A stretch of DNA of 64,000 nucleotides, from assembly GCA_030765055.1 (NCBI GenBank), contig CM060947.1, forward strand, positions 258,240,056 through 258,304,055, in the 5' to 3' direction. This document shows positions 21,331-32,223 of this stretch, in pieces (position 1 is the stretch's first letter; the number at the start of each line of letters is the position of its first letter). This stretch comes from Mantis religiosa (taxonomy: Eukaryota; Arthropoda; Insecta; Mantodea; Mantidae). The translations under genes and the position numbers were made by a program. The notes under the pieces were generated by a model. The model was not told where the DNA came from. It ran no database searches and was given only the letters and a program-made list of their open reading frames with translations.

Positions 21331-21822
21331 ATGCGGGTCGCTATGAGAAGGTTAAAGAATTCTGCTATCCTTAGACTTGGAGAAACTGCGGTGTCACATT
21401 CAGAAAATCTATTTACACAAACTTATCATTCTATTATCTTCCACTCAAGTTCCTCAATGCTAAATTTACTAAATTAACTATCTATTATTTTTGAAATAAA
21501 CTAAAATATCAGTCTGAAATTTTTACACAGTATAAACGTCTACGCTTCCATTCACTGGGATGGTAAAGGTGGATTCTTTAAAGAATTTGATTAATTAATT
21601 TTGCTTTTTTACAACTAATCAAATCCATTATTAACAGAGAGTGCATTTAAGGGCACTGGGAAATCGATAGGTTTCAAAAAGTCTATTTTTTTGCTTTAAA
21701 TGTTAAAAGATTATATAATTCTTCAGCTATAAAATGATATATAACATAGTTTTTCAGTTGGTATTAAGGTCCTTTAATTCATCAATTTAAAGATGGTGGC
21801 ACGTAGTGTTTAACTCCCGCTT
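21331..21822. other. Unassigned AT-rich sequence
   Basis: Nothing recognisable is present between the Tc1-like derivative and SINE-D. Confidence 0.35.
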
Positions 21823-22042
21823 TTACTACATACTGCACCGCAGGCGATGACACTGATGATACATGAGATGAAGATGGAGCACCGGTGGAATGAGATGGCG
21901 GGGGAAACCGTAGGTACCGGAGAAAACCCGCCACCGCGCCGTGTTGTCCACCACAAATCTCATTTTGCGGTCACCTGGGATCGAACCCGGGCCGCCTTGG
22001 TGAGAGCCAAGCGGTCTAACCACTGAGCCATGGCGCGGCCTA
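21823..22042 (-). repeat. tRNA-derived SINE, family D
   Basis: On the minus strand it starts ggccgcgccatggctcagtg (box A), continues through an anticodon-arm-like part, and has box B cccgggttcgatcccagg. The body gtggcgggttttctccggta and a tail containing atgtatcatcagtgtcatcg follow. The head keeps good tRNA-like box sequences, but it is fused to a body. Confidence 0.82.
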
Positions 22043-23030
22043 AGATGGCGGCGTAAAGATTCGCTCACTTCCTGAGAATTGTGCTTAATCTTTAGTCGTG
22101 GTTTCCCAAAACCTTGATTTTTCATACTTTAGGTTCATGTTTCTCAAAAACTATAAACGATATTGACACAAAAGTTGTAGTGGTTATTTGTCAATGTTCC
22201 TTGAACGCATCTGCTTACATTTATATTCGTGTGATTTATAAAATGGATGAAAAATATATTCAGTCCTTGAAAATATTATCTACTTTTTTTACTCAAAACT
22301 AATTAATTTTATATGTGCATAGTATAAACAATATGTGATTGTCATTCAGCCGATATTATAAAACTGTATCTCAGGTTATTTAGGTAAAACATGGTGCATG
22401 TAGCTTTAAAGTCCTACAAGTAAAGTGAATCTGAAATATAGGGTAATATAATATAATATAATCATCAAATATAGTATACCGAATTTCAATTTCTGATACT
22501 GTTTTGTCTTCTATTTATTCAAATTTTAAAATTGGTAAAAATTATACTTGTCTGGATAAAAATAACCTCCAAGTGCCCTTAAAGCTTCACTTACTTATGT
22601 TTATGGCTTACAAACTTATCCACCTACCTTCAATAGTTACTGAATTAATATTCTATATGAACTTAAGAGTTTACAGTTCATCGGTTATACAAAAGTCACT
22701 CAGAATGAATGATGTTCATAAAAAGATCAAGATATACTTTTATGAACCTCTGCAACTACAATTAAAATTCCTACAGACGTTACCGGGGAAATCATCATAA
22801 AACATTTCAAAGAAAAGAATTATTTTGCAAGACATCTATTACATAAAAATGTACATTAGATAACACACACAATTTATGTCGAATACAAATTTTCTAGAGG
22901 GAGCCCATTCCGAGATTTTCATTTTTATAGCTTCGAGCTTACCAATTCCTATGCTATACTCATATAGTACGTTGTTATACGTTTTTTTATTTCTTGGCCA
23001 TACAAAGAGCATCTAATAACAAAGACGTCA
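22043..23030. other. Unassigned AT-rich sequence
   Basis: About 1 kb of AT-rich DNA. The ORF at 22504-22800 has no recognisable motif. No repeats noted apart from a short taatataatataat run near 22443. Confidence 0.35.
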
Positions 23031-23745
23031 CCTACACAACCACTTTTAAAACATGTCACTATCACTTCCACTCTACTGTATTCGCTTGCAACCACAATAA
23101 GATAATGTATGTCTTGAAGTAGATAGAGCAATAAGTGTTTGTACAAGAGTAGAGAAAGTCATGTATATAAAACATTTGACTATCACTTAAAGTCTACTGT
23201 ATTCCTTTGTAACTACAATAAGATAATGTTTATCTTGAAGTAGATAGAGCAATAAGTGTTTGTACAAGAGTAGAGAAAGTCATGTATATAAAACATTTGA
23301 CTATCACTTAAAGTCTACTGTATTCCCTTGTAACTACAATAAGATAATGTTTATGTTGAAGTAGATAGAGCAATAAGCGCTTGTACAAGAGTAGAGAAAG
23401 TTATGTATATAAAACATTTGACTATTACTTAAAGTCTACTGTATTCCCTTGTAACTACAATAAGATAATGTTTATCTTGAAGTAGATAGAGCAATAAGTG
23501 CTTGTACAACAGTAGAGAAAGACATGTATATAAAACATACATTTGACTATCACTTAAAGTCTACTGTATTCCCTTGTAACTACAATAAGATAATGTTCAT
23601 CTTGAAGTACATGGAGCAATAAGTGTTTGTACAAGAGTAGAGAAAGTCATGTACATAAAACGACTATCACGTAAAGTCTACTGTATTTCCTTGTAACTAA
23701 AATAAGATAATGTTTATCTTGAAGTGGATTGAGTAAGAAGCGTTT
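23031..23745 (-). repeat. 121-bp satellite block 4, minus orientation
   Basis: About six monomers lie in reverse orientation, starting with the shared terminal unit (aaagacgtcacctacacaac) at about 23020 and continuing with monomers of cttaaagtctactgtattcc and agataatgtttatcttgaag. One unit carries a 4-bp duplication (acatacat, near 23537). Confidence 0.92.
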
Positions 23746-24055
23746 ATATAAGTGTTTAAATTGAGATTACGTGCATTATAAATACGGTGAGTATAATTGC
23801 CACGAAGTGTGGTGAAAATATTGCTAATATGACAGAAGCTGTGCATATATTAACATCTAAAGGTAAGCCGTTGTTGTATGAAACTGACTTTCGGATCCTC
23901 ATACTGAGAGAAATTAAGGTTTGAGGGCTCGGTGAGTAGCAAAGGAGCGGCATTTATTCTACAGGTTTGGGGAGAAATGTGTCAAAATACAACGAAACAG
24001 CAGTAAATGTTTTCTACAACGTAATGGTAGAAAGGTAGGATAAACAGTGTTTTCT
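23746..24055. other. Unassigned sequence, possibly transposase-derived
   Basis: The plus strand has fragments such as TEAVHILTSKGKPLLYETDF, but no recognised family. It could be the start of the Tc1-like ORF seen at 24370, separated by the SINE. Confidence 0.3.
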
Positions 24056-24297
24056 TTTTTAATTTACGCCCTCCAACGTTAAGTCATATCGGATGATGAA
24101 TGGAATGGGTGAAATGATGCTCAAATGATCCCAGGTTCCATAGAGCTTAGAGTCACCCAACATTCGTCTTTCAGGTTAAGGGAAATCCCCGGAAAAAACC
24201 TTATCAAAGTAACTCACCCTGGCCAAGATTCGAACTTGTGACCTCTTGAACCTGAGGCAGATACGCTACCATCACTGTACCAAGGCGGGCATATTGC
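24056..24297 (-). repeat. SINE-A copy 3, near full length
   Basis: Minus-oriented SINE. The tail side is at 24056 (ttttttaatttacgccctcc), then the 107-bp-type body (gttaagtcatatcggatgat), then the tRNA-like head with box B in reverse (caagattcgaacttgtgacc) and the terminal ggcgggc. Confidence 0.9.
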
Positions 24298-24369
24298 AAC
24301 TATAAAAACATACACTAATATATGGTTAAGTTAGTTTATAATTAAAGTAAATCATGCTGCTCGGGCATA

Positions 24370-24700
24370 TTGAAGGAACTCCCTAAAACGCGGAAAATTT
24401 ATTATTTAGACGAGACGTGGGTTAACAAGGGACACACAACAAGCGAAGTATGGACTGACACCACATGCATTTCAATCTGGTTTAGATGAAGGACTTAGAA
24501 ATCCTAGGAGGAGGAGTAAGCGTGTTATAGGGTTGCACATAGGAAGTGATGATGCCTTTGTCGAGGGTGACGAGCTTGTGCTCGTCTCCAAAACAACGGA
24601 AGACTATCATGAAGAAATGAATAGCGGTGTTTTCAAATCCTGGTTTGAAAAGATTCTCCCCAAATTTCAACCGAATAGCATAGGGAGCATACATGTTTAT
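24370..24700 (+). pseudogene. Tc1-like (DDE_3-type) transposase fragment
   Basis: The reading frame gives IYYLDETWVNKGHTTSEVWT, the first-aspartate block of a Tc1-like family widespread in insects. After a frameshift comes VEGDELVLVSKTTEDYHEEM and NSGVFKSWFEKILPKFQPNS, the segment just upstream of the second catalytic aspartate. The sequence stops there, so the second and third acidic residues are missing. The same family, in its N-terminal half, is at 27.2-27.9 kb. Confidence 0.75.
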
Positions 24701-24892
24701 TTATTGTCAAATATTTATATTAATATTATACTTAATGAAGCCATTAAGCGGTTGGCTTGAATAAATAAGTGTTTTTGTACTTAAAATGTGAAGTTATTAA
24801 CAGTGAGGCAAACAAGTATATACAATAATAACAATTTGTGACTTAAAACTTCACTTATCTTATAAGAAATGATTTTCTTGTTTTCGTTTTTC

Positions 24893-25155
24893 CTCCTTTT
24901 TTTTTTTTTTTTTTTTTTTTTGTAATTTACGTCCTACAAGGTTAAGTCATTTCGGACGGTGAATGGAATGGGTGAAATGATACTAAAATATCTCCAGGGT
25001 TCATTTAGCTTAGAGTTACCTGACATTCCTCTTGAAGGATAAGGGAAAACCCTGGATAAAACTTTATCCAGGTAACTCACCCTGACCGAGTTACGAACTC
25101 GGGACATCTTGAACGTGAGGCAGACACGCTAACATCTACGCTACCGAGGCGGGTT
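24893..25155 (-). repeat. SINE-A copy 4 with poly-A tail
   Basis: The T-run at 24893-24922 is the poly-A tail of this minus-oriented SINE. The body (gttaagtcatttcggacggt) and the tRNA-like head (gagttacgaactcgggacat, ending gaggcggg) follow to 25155. This is the clearest evidence of retroposition for the family. Confidence 0.92.
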
Positions 25156-25413
25156 AGAAATGATGATAATTCCCATAAATTCTCCGGTAGCCGGTAACAA
25201 ATCTGTCGCCATCGTTACGAATGCCAGGAGTTAATATGTTCTTGTTAGCACTACCAAAATATGAAAATCAAAGAAATTTAAAAACAGAATCGACTGACGG
25301 TATTTCAAAATTCATAACTCGATGTTTGTTTGTTTTTAAATAAATATATTTTCCCAAACCATTAAATCTTGGGGGACATTTCATTGTTTTAACAATTTAA
25401 CTTCTTTATTTAT

Positions 25414-25600
25414 TTAATGGTTAAATGACGAAAACTGATCTGCTACAGCCGATTTTTTAGTTTGTTTATACTTAATGTTACGAAAATGTTCTTTTGTTCT
25501 GGTTTCTAAATTACGTTTTGTCCTTTCAATATAAACTTTATCACAATGGAAACAATTAAACTGATAAATACCAGATTTTTTATTAGCCATTTTACCTCTT
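25414..25600 (-). pseudogene. GIY-YIG endonuclease fragment, probably Penelope-like
   Basis: The minus strand encodes KKSGIYQFNCFHCDKVYIER, then TKRNLETRTKEHFRNIKYKQ. This matches the GIY-YIG pattern (GIY, a CxxC-like pair, YIG-like YIE, a T.R....R..EH block). In animals this arrangement at a C-terminus is typical of Penelope-like retroelements. No reverse transcriptase is attached: the frame is truncated at 25600 where a SINE begins. The YIG glycine is replaced by glutamate, so the nuclease is probably dead. Attribution to Penelope rather than another GIY-YIG element is inference. Confidence 0.65.
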
Positions 25601-25611
25601 ATACAGAATTT

Positions 25612-25828
25612 CCCGCCTGCGTAGCGTGGTGGTAGCATGTCTGCCTCACCTTCGAGAGGTCCCGGGTTCGAATCGCAGTCAGGGTGAGTTACCTGGATAA
25701 GATTTTTCCAGGGTTTTCCTTTATCCTGTAAGACGAATGTATGGTAACTCTAAGCTCCATTTACCCCGGACTTATTTGAGCCTCATTTCATCGTCCGATA
25801 TGACTTAATGTTGGAAGAGGTAAATTAC

Positions 25829-25832
<4 letters not shown>
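25612..25832 (+). repeat. SINE-A copy 5, plus orientation
   Basis: It begins cccgcctgcgtagcgtggtg (box A region), with box B gtcccgggttcgaatcgc, then agtcagggtgagttacctgg and the body in the sense that reads from head to tail, ending gaggtaaattacaaa. It is the best-preserved head and defines the orientation of the family. Confidence 0.93.

Positions 25833-25907
<75 letters not shown>
25833..25907 (+). repeat. (GA)n microsatellite at the SINE tail
   Basis: About 37 GA dinucleotides follow immediately after the SINE tail ttacaaaa, as if the A-rich tail had seeded the microsatellite. Confidence 0.95.
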
Positions 25908-25912
<5 letters not shown>

Positions 25913-26967
25913 CAATAAATTTTCAACAGTATATTTATTTTGAGGAATTTAAGTTATAACAAACTCTTTATAATTTATTGAAAACGTGTATTAACCCAAG
26001 GATGGTAAGCACATTTTTTTAAAAAAATATAATTGCCTTTAATTTTTCTAAGGGTAGAAATATCATAAAATGTTTATTCATATTTGAATTTTTCAATTTC
26101 TTTTATTTATAAAGTCTATATTAAAACCATAAATAAAAGCAGTATTAATAATGTGTTTATATTCTTTATGAAATTCGTATTTATTCAGGAGTACATTTAT
26201 TAATCTATAAATCAAACTGTTAGAAACAGCAAATTTATGTGATAAAGGTCTGAAATTTTATTTTTATGTAAATTAATTTATAATAATTATCATAATTTAT
26301 TACAGGTGAAGTTTTGAGTTAGAAATTGTTGTATTTGTACATAAGTGTTTTTGTGTTGAAAATGCATAGATTTGCATATTATTAATACTTATTAATATTA
26401 CACTTAAAGAAGCGGTAACAGTACTGTCATTCCGGACGCACTTGGACGGGGAGTGATGCTGTACTTTATTCTCTCGTTGGACTTAGTATATATTATTCCT
26501 TCACTGTAAACCTAATTGACTATTTCGTAATTTCTTTGTCTTCAAATACAATCCTCTATAAGACGGAAACCTGTGTAAACGGAAAATAAGTGACGAAACA
26601 ATCGCGTTTCCCTTTAGAGAGGTTTTTCTGCAACAAAAACAAAGAATTAGATGTAGAGTAGTGGCATATATTATGGTCTATCAAAGCTATTACAGAAGCA
26701 CAAATCTAACTTAAACTAGAAATTAATAAGCAATATTAATAATATTTACAATACCATTCAGTTTCCCCCATAAAGAATTAGGGTAGAATATTTCTCTTTC
26801 CTTACCACTGAACAGAGGGACACGCAGCGCTTGGGAAGCTACTGTTGCAGCTTTCTCTATGATAAGGGACAGTGAGGGACGAGGAGTTCGAATGCAGGAT
26901 TCAACACGTCAAGGCTTCGGAACCTTCCATCGCTACACTCATACAAGCTTCTCTGAAATGCACCGTA
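25908..26967. other. Unassigned AT-rich sequence
   Basis: About 1 kb with no recognisable ORF. The segment near 26420-26460 (tgtcattccggacgcacttg) is locally GC-richer but matches nothing else here. Confidence 0.3.
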
Positions 26968-28104
26968 TGTACAGATGTATTATTTTATCTTGACAGGTAT
27001 CCTGCGCGGTAGGGATGAGTAGCAACTGTGGTGGGGATAGTGCACCTATCGCCACAATGCGTCACACGCGTAAGATTACGAGAGGGGAGGGCAGTGTATA
27101 AGGTGTCTAAAAACAAATTTCATTCTCGAAGCCAGTTTTGCAGCTCTTATAAACTAAGTTGTAATTCTTACTATGGTAGTAATCTCCAAGCCTTTATTGG
27201 ATCTTAAATAGTACATAGGCATTTGGAACAAAACCCTGTTCTCCACCAGCAGGCATGATAAACAACTGTCGGCCTTTCAATATCGCTGCAGAGTCCGTGT
27301 AACGTATTTCACTCCAGGCATATGGTCCAGTGTGTACTGTATTTATATAAGTTTCATCCATATAAACTATATAAACGTCACTTCGATATCTCCGAATATT
27401 TCGTAAATACTTGAGCCTTTTTGCACGTATGGTGCGATGTTCGATTAAAATTTGTCTGTCACGCTTAGTGTTTTTTCTTCTTCAAATAATCCTGGCTTCA
27501 AAAGAACTCTTCTTAATGTTCAGACACTGCCTTGGAGGTCAGTAGAATTTTTAGCTTCATAAGCACTTTCTTCAAAGTAGGCATTTGTTTTTCTGTGCTT
27601 TAAAAATTATTCATAGTTCGCCTAACTACTTCTGAATTAAAACATCCAAATTAGATTTTGTGCATGTTCTTAATATTTGTTTACTGGGCATAGAGAAGGA
27701 CGTTGTTGCACTAGCACCAATGGCTTTTCTTTCCTTAATAACTCTCTTAAACTGCTTTCAGACACAACTGTTGCCTCAGATACCATTCCCCAGATTTTTA
27801 TAGCTGACCCAGACCATTGTTTCTTTTTTATAAATCTATGGATATTGGTTATTACTTCTCGTGCTTTTAAATGTAGCACTTTATTTACTAATGTGCTGCT
27901 AGGAGGCGTCGTTTATAAATGCTCTCTTAGAACCAGGAGACAAGCACATTTTGAAACAAGCTGTAGTGTTACCGAGTAGCTCTGCACGTGTTTAGTTGCT
28001 CGCAACTAGTACGAAACTGACCTGCCCTCCCTTCCAGTTGCAACCGTTCAGATACCACTGCGCATCGCTCTGCACTTTTCAAGATAAAAAACTACATCTG
28101 TACA
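26968..28104 (-). mobile_element. Decayed Tc1-like element with long TIRs
   Basis: The left end tgtacagatgtattatttta and the right end, read in reverse as tgtacagatgtagtttttta, continue as similar inverted repeats for about 70 bp, including tatcttga and gcaactg. The interior holds a minus-strand transposase remnant. Confidence 0.75.
27195..27895 (-). pseudogene. Tc1-like transposase pseudogene, N-terminal half
   Basis: Reading from 27879 on the minus strand: REVITNIHRFIKKKQWSGSA, then VSESSLRELLRKEKPLVLVQ, which is the helix-turn-helix part of the insect Tc1-like family with the YLDETWVN motif. Further left, frame-shifted pieces give LRRVLLKPGLFEE, a remnant around FIWMKL equivalent to the first-aspartate block, and ADSCLSCLLVENRVLFQMPM. 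Stops and frameshifts are frequent. The catalytic C-terminal part is missing. It belongs to the same family as the fragment at 24.4 kb, but is older. Confidence 0.65.
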
Positions 28105-28441
28105 CGACTGGCTTTGGAATTCCGCATAGTATGTGGAGTTAAAGGCACGAAAGAGCGTGTTTTCAATTGTTATGTGATTGTTACGGTCCTCAACAGCCGT
28201 ATTAATATTGTTTATTTCATAGTGGACAGTATACCAAGACAGTTGCTAGTGCTAATTCTTCGAAATGGGTGACGGATGTGTAATTAAACAATTAGTGCAA
28301 AGACGGTTCTCGCAGTTTAAATACGAGGTTACGTTAGTGATAATAAAACAGAGAAGGCGTACTCCAGCTCTTCAGCACCTGCACTGTGAACAGAAAGAAG
28401 GAAATAAGAACCCATATAAAAGGTATTTTAGTATAATTATA

Positions 28442-29764
28442 CGCGGCATGTTTTTTAAGTCAGTACCGTTTTGCGATTCCGCCGCCGCAGCGCTACGGTC
28501 GGCGTTCCGCGCCTTCGCGCTGGTTACCTACATCTCTTGTCTACGCACTGACGCCATTACAGTCTGATTCTTCATTGTATACGTTGGTTACTGAGTGTTT
28601 AAGATGCCTCCGACAATCGTGAGTCCCGCCGATTGTGAAATACGGGCTGTTATACGATTTCTTAGTGCTAAAGGCGTAAAACCGATCGATATTCTTCGTG
28701 AGATCTGTGAAGGTTACGAACAAAACATTATGAGTGATGGAATAGTAAGGAAATGGGTCAGAGCATTTAAAGATGGCCGCACAAATGTGCATGATGAAGA
28801 ACGGAGTGGGCTTCCTTCGGTCGTTACTGAAGATGTGGTGCTGAAAGTGGACGAAAAGTTGAGAGAAAACAGATGCTTTACAATTTCATTTATGTGCGAC
28901 TATTTTCCTCAATATTCTCGTAGTGTTTTGTATCGCATTGTGACCGAGAACTTGTAGTACCGGAAATTGTGTTCACGTTGGGTTCCGAAAATGTTGACGG
29001 ATTTGCACAAAACTCAACGTTTAGGAAGTGCATTGACTTTCCTTGAGCGGTACCACAATGAAGGTGAATATTTTTTAGACCAAATTGTTACTGGTGGCGA
29101 AACATTGGTGGCCTACATCACACTTGAATTGAAACAACAATCCATGGAATGGCGACATTCATCATCACACACAAAAGTGAAGTTTAAGCAAACAATTTCT
29201 GCCCGGAAAATCATGTGCACGTTTTTTTTGAGACAGAAAAGGAGTATTGCTATTGGAGTTTCTGCCTCGTAATGAGACAATCAATGCAGCGTCTTATTGT
29301 GAGAAATTGATCAATCTGCGCCGTGTAATCCAGAACAAAAGACGTGGCAAGTTGAGTAAGGGTATCGTTTTGCTGCATGACAATGCCAGTCCACATGTGG
29401 CTAATCGGTCCAAAGATCTCATCAAATCTTTTGAATGGTAAACTCTAGATCATCCTCCATACAGCCCTGATCTTGCGCCCAGCAACTATCATTTGTTCCT
29501 GCACTTGAAGAAACATCTGGGTGTTCAGCGTCTTCAAGACGATAACGAGGTCAAATCAGTTGTGATACAGTGGTTGACACGTCAGGCGGCAGAATTTTAT
29601 GAGGAGGGTATTCAAAAAATGATGCCACGCAATGATTAGTGTCTCAATATTCACGTAAATTATGTAGAGCTGCGGGCTTTCATGTAAAAATAAAATTATT
29701 GCAACATTTATGCACGTCTTTTTTAATTCCAAAACGGTACCGACTTAAAAAAAAACATGCCTCG
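28442..29764 (+). mobile_element. Mariner element inserted in the hAT-like ORF
   Basis: Terminal inverted repeats begin cgcggcatgttttttaagtc at 28442 and, in reverse, cgaggcatgtttttttttaa at 29764, and share agtaccg-type sequence further in. TA flanks both ends (28440-28441 and 29765-29766). Length is 1.32 kb. Confidence 0.92.
28604..29639 (+). pseudogene. Mariner transposase with two lost catalytic aspartates
   Basis: The start at 28604 (MPPTIVSPADCEIRAVIRFL) leads into the paired helix-turn-helix (IVRKWVRAFKDGR and the linker ERSGLPS). A stop falls at about 28955. The next frame gives SRWVPKMLTDLHKTQR and the first catalytic block as VTGGETL, where glycine replaces the aspartate. A frameshift near 29230 precedes LLHDNASPHVANRSKDL, with the second aspartate intact, and YSPDLAPSNYHLFLHLKKHL, where asparagine replaces the third aspartate. 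The C-terminus ends IQKMMPRND. Two of three metal-binding residues are gone, so catalysis is impossible apart from the frameshifts. Confidence 0.92.
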
Positions 29765-30257
29765 TAGTAAGTATGAGTGGCTGTCTGGCTCCTTCGAACT
29801 AAATAAACTTTATTACTGGCCATGCTTGTTTGCAACTGAGAAATCACCCTGGCATACAATGGGTTTCACAAATTTAGCTTATTTAATCACAACTTTCGAT
29901 AAACATAAAAGATCAACAACGCATATCAAATCTTTCACGGTATTAAAAATTTGCGGCACTCAACGGATAGACCATGCATTGAATTACGAAAAGAAACTTG
30001 CTGAGAGTTTAACAATGGACAGTTATGGAAAATGGAAACGTATTGAAAAGACTGATTGATGGAGCGGTTCTTCTTGCAAAACATGAATGTTTGATTAGAG
30101 GCCACGATGAAAGTAAGGAGTCATTAAATAAAGGCAATTATAGAATTTCTAGAATTTCTGGCTAATTATGATGCAGCACTGTCTCAGCATCTAAAGACAG
30201 CAACAGTTTTCAAAAGCATCTCGGTTGTTTTAACAGCTAGTTTCAAGAAAAAAATAT

Positions 30258-30729
30258 TGTCACCTAATTATCGTAAAGCACGGTCAGCTAGCAGCAGGGT
30301 GGGCGACCGGAGGCATTCAGTACACGCCTACCCATTTATCTTGTAGCGCTACGAGCGGATGGTTGGAAGAACATCACTAGCCACCTCTTTCCGCTCCCCC
30401 ACTGACGTCTGGAACCTTCAGGATGATTCACTGAGCCGCGAAACTTCCAGGCACAGCGATCTGCGTATATAAGGGATGAAGGGGACAGAGCAGCCGTGAG
30501 GAGCTCCGAGTGAGTGAACGGACCGGAAGACTGTGTACGTGCATCAGAGGAGTTGTACGTAATTCTGAGTGTAGAGTGGACCTGTGACAGCCGAACTGAC
30601 GAATTGTAATTGTGTGCATTACAAAATTCTGTGTAATCGGCAAGGGTTCCAACTGTAATTCGGTGGAAATAAAGAACATCTTGAGTTTGTGCAATTGGAC
30701 TTTTAATTTCACGAACGCACAAAGTCACA
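30258..30729 (+). mobile_element. Solo LTR (same family as at 9.4-11.4 kb)
   Basis: It starts TGTCACCTAATTATC, ends AAAGTCACA, and is flanked by atat on both sides (30254-30257 and 30730-30733), a 4-bp target duplication. It has a TATA-like gcgtatataaggg near 30465 and a polyadenylation-like aataaa near 30667. The flanking frame is the hAT-like ORF on the left. It lies alone, so the internal part was lost by LTR recombination. Confidence 0.88.
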
Positions 30730-30993
30730 ATATTTAAATGCACTGTTTGTGAAGTCAACATTTAATCAACAATCTCTTATTGTCCGGATCTGGTAGGCCT
30801 AGTGATAGCCCCAGTCACAATTCAAGCATACGCCACTGATGTATAGGTTAAAATTGGTCAACTGTATAAAATTATAATGAACGCAGATTTTTTGGTTCTA
30901 CCAAGCTGTCGATTAAATGGTAAAATAGCTAATGTTAATTCTTTTACTAGCATTGCAATTTACCGAAATATTTTTTAGATCTAGTGTGAATAT
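30730..30993. other. Spacer between the two LTRs
   Basis: There are 264 bp with no primer-binding site or gag, so the two LTRs are not the ends of one element. Confidence 0.5.
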
Positions 30994-31855
30994 TCTCACC
31001 CAATTATTGGACGGCACGACCAGTAGGGGACAAGAGGCATTCGGACCCCACCCACCCATTTAACTTGTAGCGCTAACATAGGGGATGGTTAGGAAAGTGT
31101 CACTGGGCACTATCAGTCTGTTACCCCTTCCCCTGACTTCTGGAACAACCAGGATATTTCATCTAACCCGGAACCTTCTAGATTGTCCAGTTGGTCCTGT
31201 ATAAGCGACGCGTCGGGCTGGAGGAGAGTTCAGTTCTCGGCGAGTAGCCGTGAAGAGCGCAGTGCTAGCGAACGGAGTGGAAGACTGCGTACGTGTATGA
31301 TGATATATAAGGGCGCTCAACTACGGCGGTAATCAGCGCCCTTTAAAAAAACTAGTCATGGCAAAAGCCAGGGATAAAACTTCCTAAAAGCTATACAAGT
31401 GTAACAAAACCTATTAAAAATACACGTACATAAAAAAATCAATCAAAACCTACTAAAAATTTCGTTCACTAAATCCTAAAATCTAAACTAGACAAGAATC
31501 TAAAAACCTTCTCCATGGGTCTCCACGTACGGCCTACACGTGTGTGGGCCTGTTGACCGTCTCCCTCAACCACGAAGAGGAGCCCACACGAGGGAGACTG
31601 TTGGCTCGAGACCGTGGGTGCGCCAAACCCGTACCTACCGAAGTAGGCCCCTGGGTGGGCGTACTTGTATCAGAAGAGTTGTACGTAATTGTGAGTGTGG
31701 AGTGGACCTGTGACAGACGAACTGGTAGATTGTAATTGTGTGCGCTACGTAATTCTATGTAAACGGCAAGTGTTCCAACTGTAGTTCGGTGGAAATAAAG
31801 AACATTTTGAGTTTGTGCAATTGGACTTTCAATTTCACGAACCCACAAAGTCACA
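30994..31855 (+). mobile_element. Second solo LTR with a SINE/LINE-tail insertion
   Basis: It shares ggcattcggaccccaccc, the TATA-like cctgtataagcg, gagttcagttctcggcgag and the terminal ggaaataaagaacattttga with the other copies, and ends GTCACA at 31855. An insertion at about 31300-31661 interrupts it. The first bases (TCTCACC) diverge from TGTCACC. Confidence 0.85.
31300..31661 (-). mobile_element. Retroposon in the LTR, ending in a GGGCGCT…AGCGCCC hairpin
   Basis: The insert is bounded by gcgtacgtgtat on the left and gcgtacttgtat on the right, an imperfect target duplication of about 12 bp. Read on the minus strand, it starts GC-rich (gcccacccaggggcctactt), has a T-rich middle and ends with gggcgctgattaccgccgta then gttgagcgccc. 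The latter is a stem-loop of the kind found at the 3' end of some LINEs and their SINE partners. There is no ORF. Confidence 0.7.
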
Positions 31856-32186
31856 ATTCGAAGAATGTCTTCTTTTAAGGATACGTATGATTGAGAATTT
31901 GAAATCCTGAACGAATAACTATAGCTTTTTAGGATTTATACCAAAGATGAAACTTAGTGAAAATATGATACAGCTCAAATTTTATCAATTTCACTTTGGT
32001 AGTTTGGATAATATTATCAAATTTATTTAATTTTAGTCACGTAACCTAAAAAGTCCCTTAAATTGTGGTCTAATATTTTAACAACAGGTTCCCAATACAT
32101 CAATTTTTTGAATTTGTCCTAAGTTTCTCTGTGTTTTGGTAACCTTAGGCTACATAAATTTTTAAAGCTATTAATATGACCTTTTT

Positions 32187-32223
<37 letters not shown>

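Larger units (their letters stand above)
28265..30257 (+). pseudogene. ZMYM1/hAT-like transposase N-terminal region, doubly interrupted
   Basis: Piece one (28265-28441) starts MGDGCVIKQLVQRRFSQFKY and contains KQRRRTPALQHLHCEQKEGN then KNPYKRY. Piece two (29767-30257) continues with KYEWLSGSFELNKLYYWPC and LFATEKSPWHTMGFTNLAYL, the TTF-type/ZMYM1-like zinc-binding block found at the start of many hAT-type transposases. After a frameshift come HECLIRGHDESKESLNKG and similar. A mariner separates the pieces at a TA, and a solo LTR ends the second. The catalytic hAT domain is not seen. Whether it was a transposon or a domesticated ZMYM1-like gene cannot be decided from this fragment; a transposon remnant is likelier in this setting. 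Confidence 0.72.

Noticed and set aside
22504..22800. 98-codon ORF with hydrophobic segments
   Set aside because: Composition reflects AT-rich DNA; no domain recognised.
30336..30761. Minus-strand ORFs of 94-141 codons
   Set aside because: They lie antisense in the solo LTR and recur wherever the LTR occurs, so they are LTR sequence rather than genes.
30258..31855. The two LTRs as ends of one element
   Set aside because: Only 264 bp lie between them, with no primer-binding site, gag or polypurine tract, and the first has its own target duplication.
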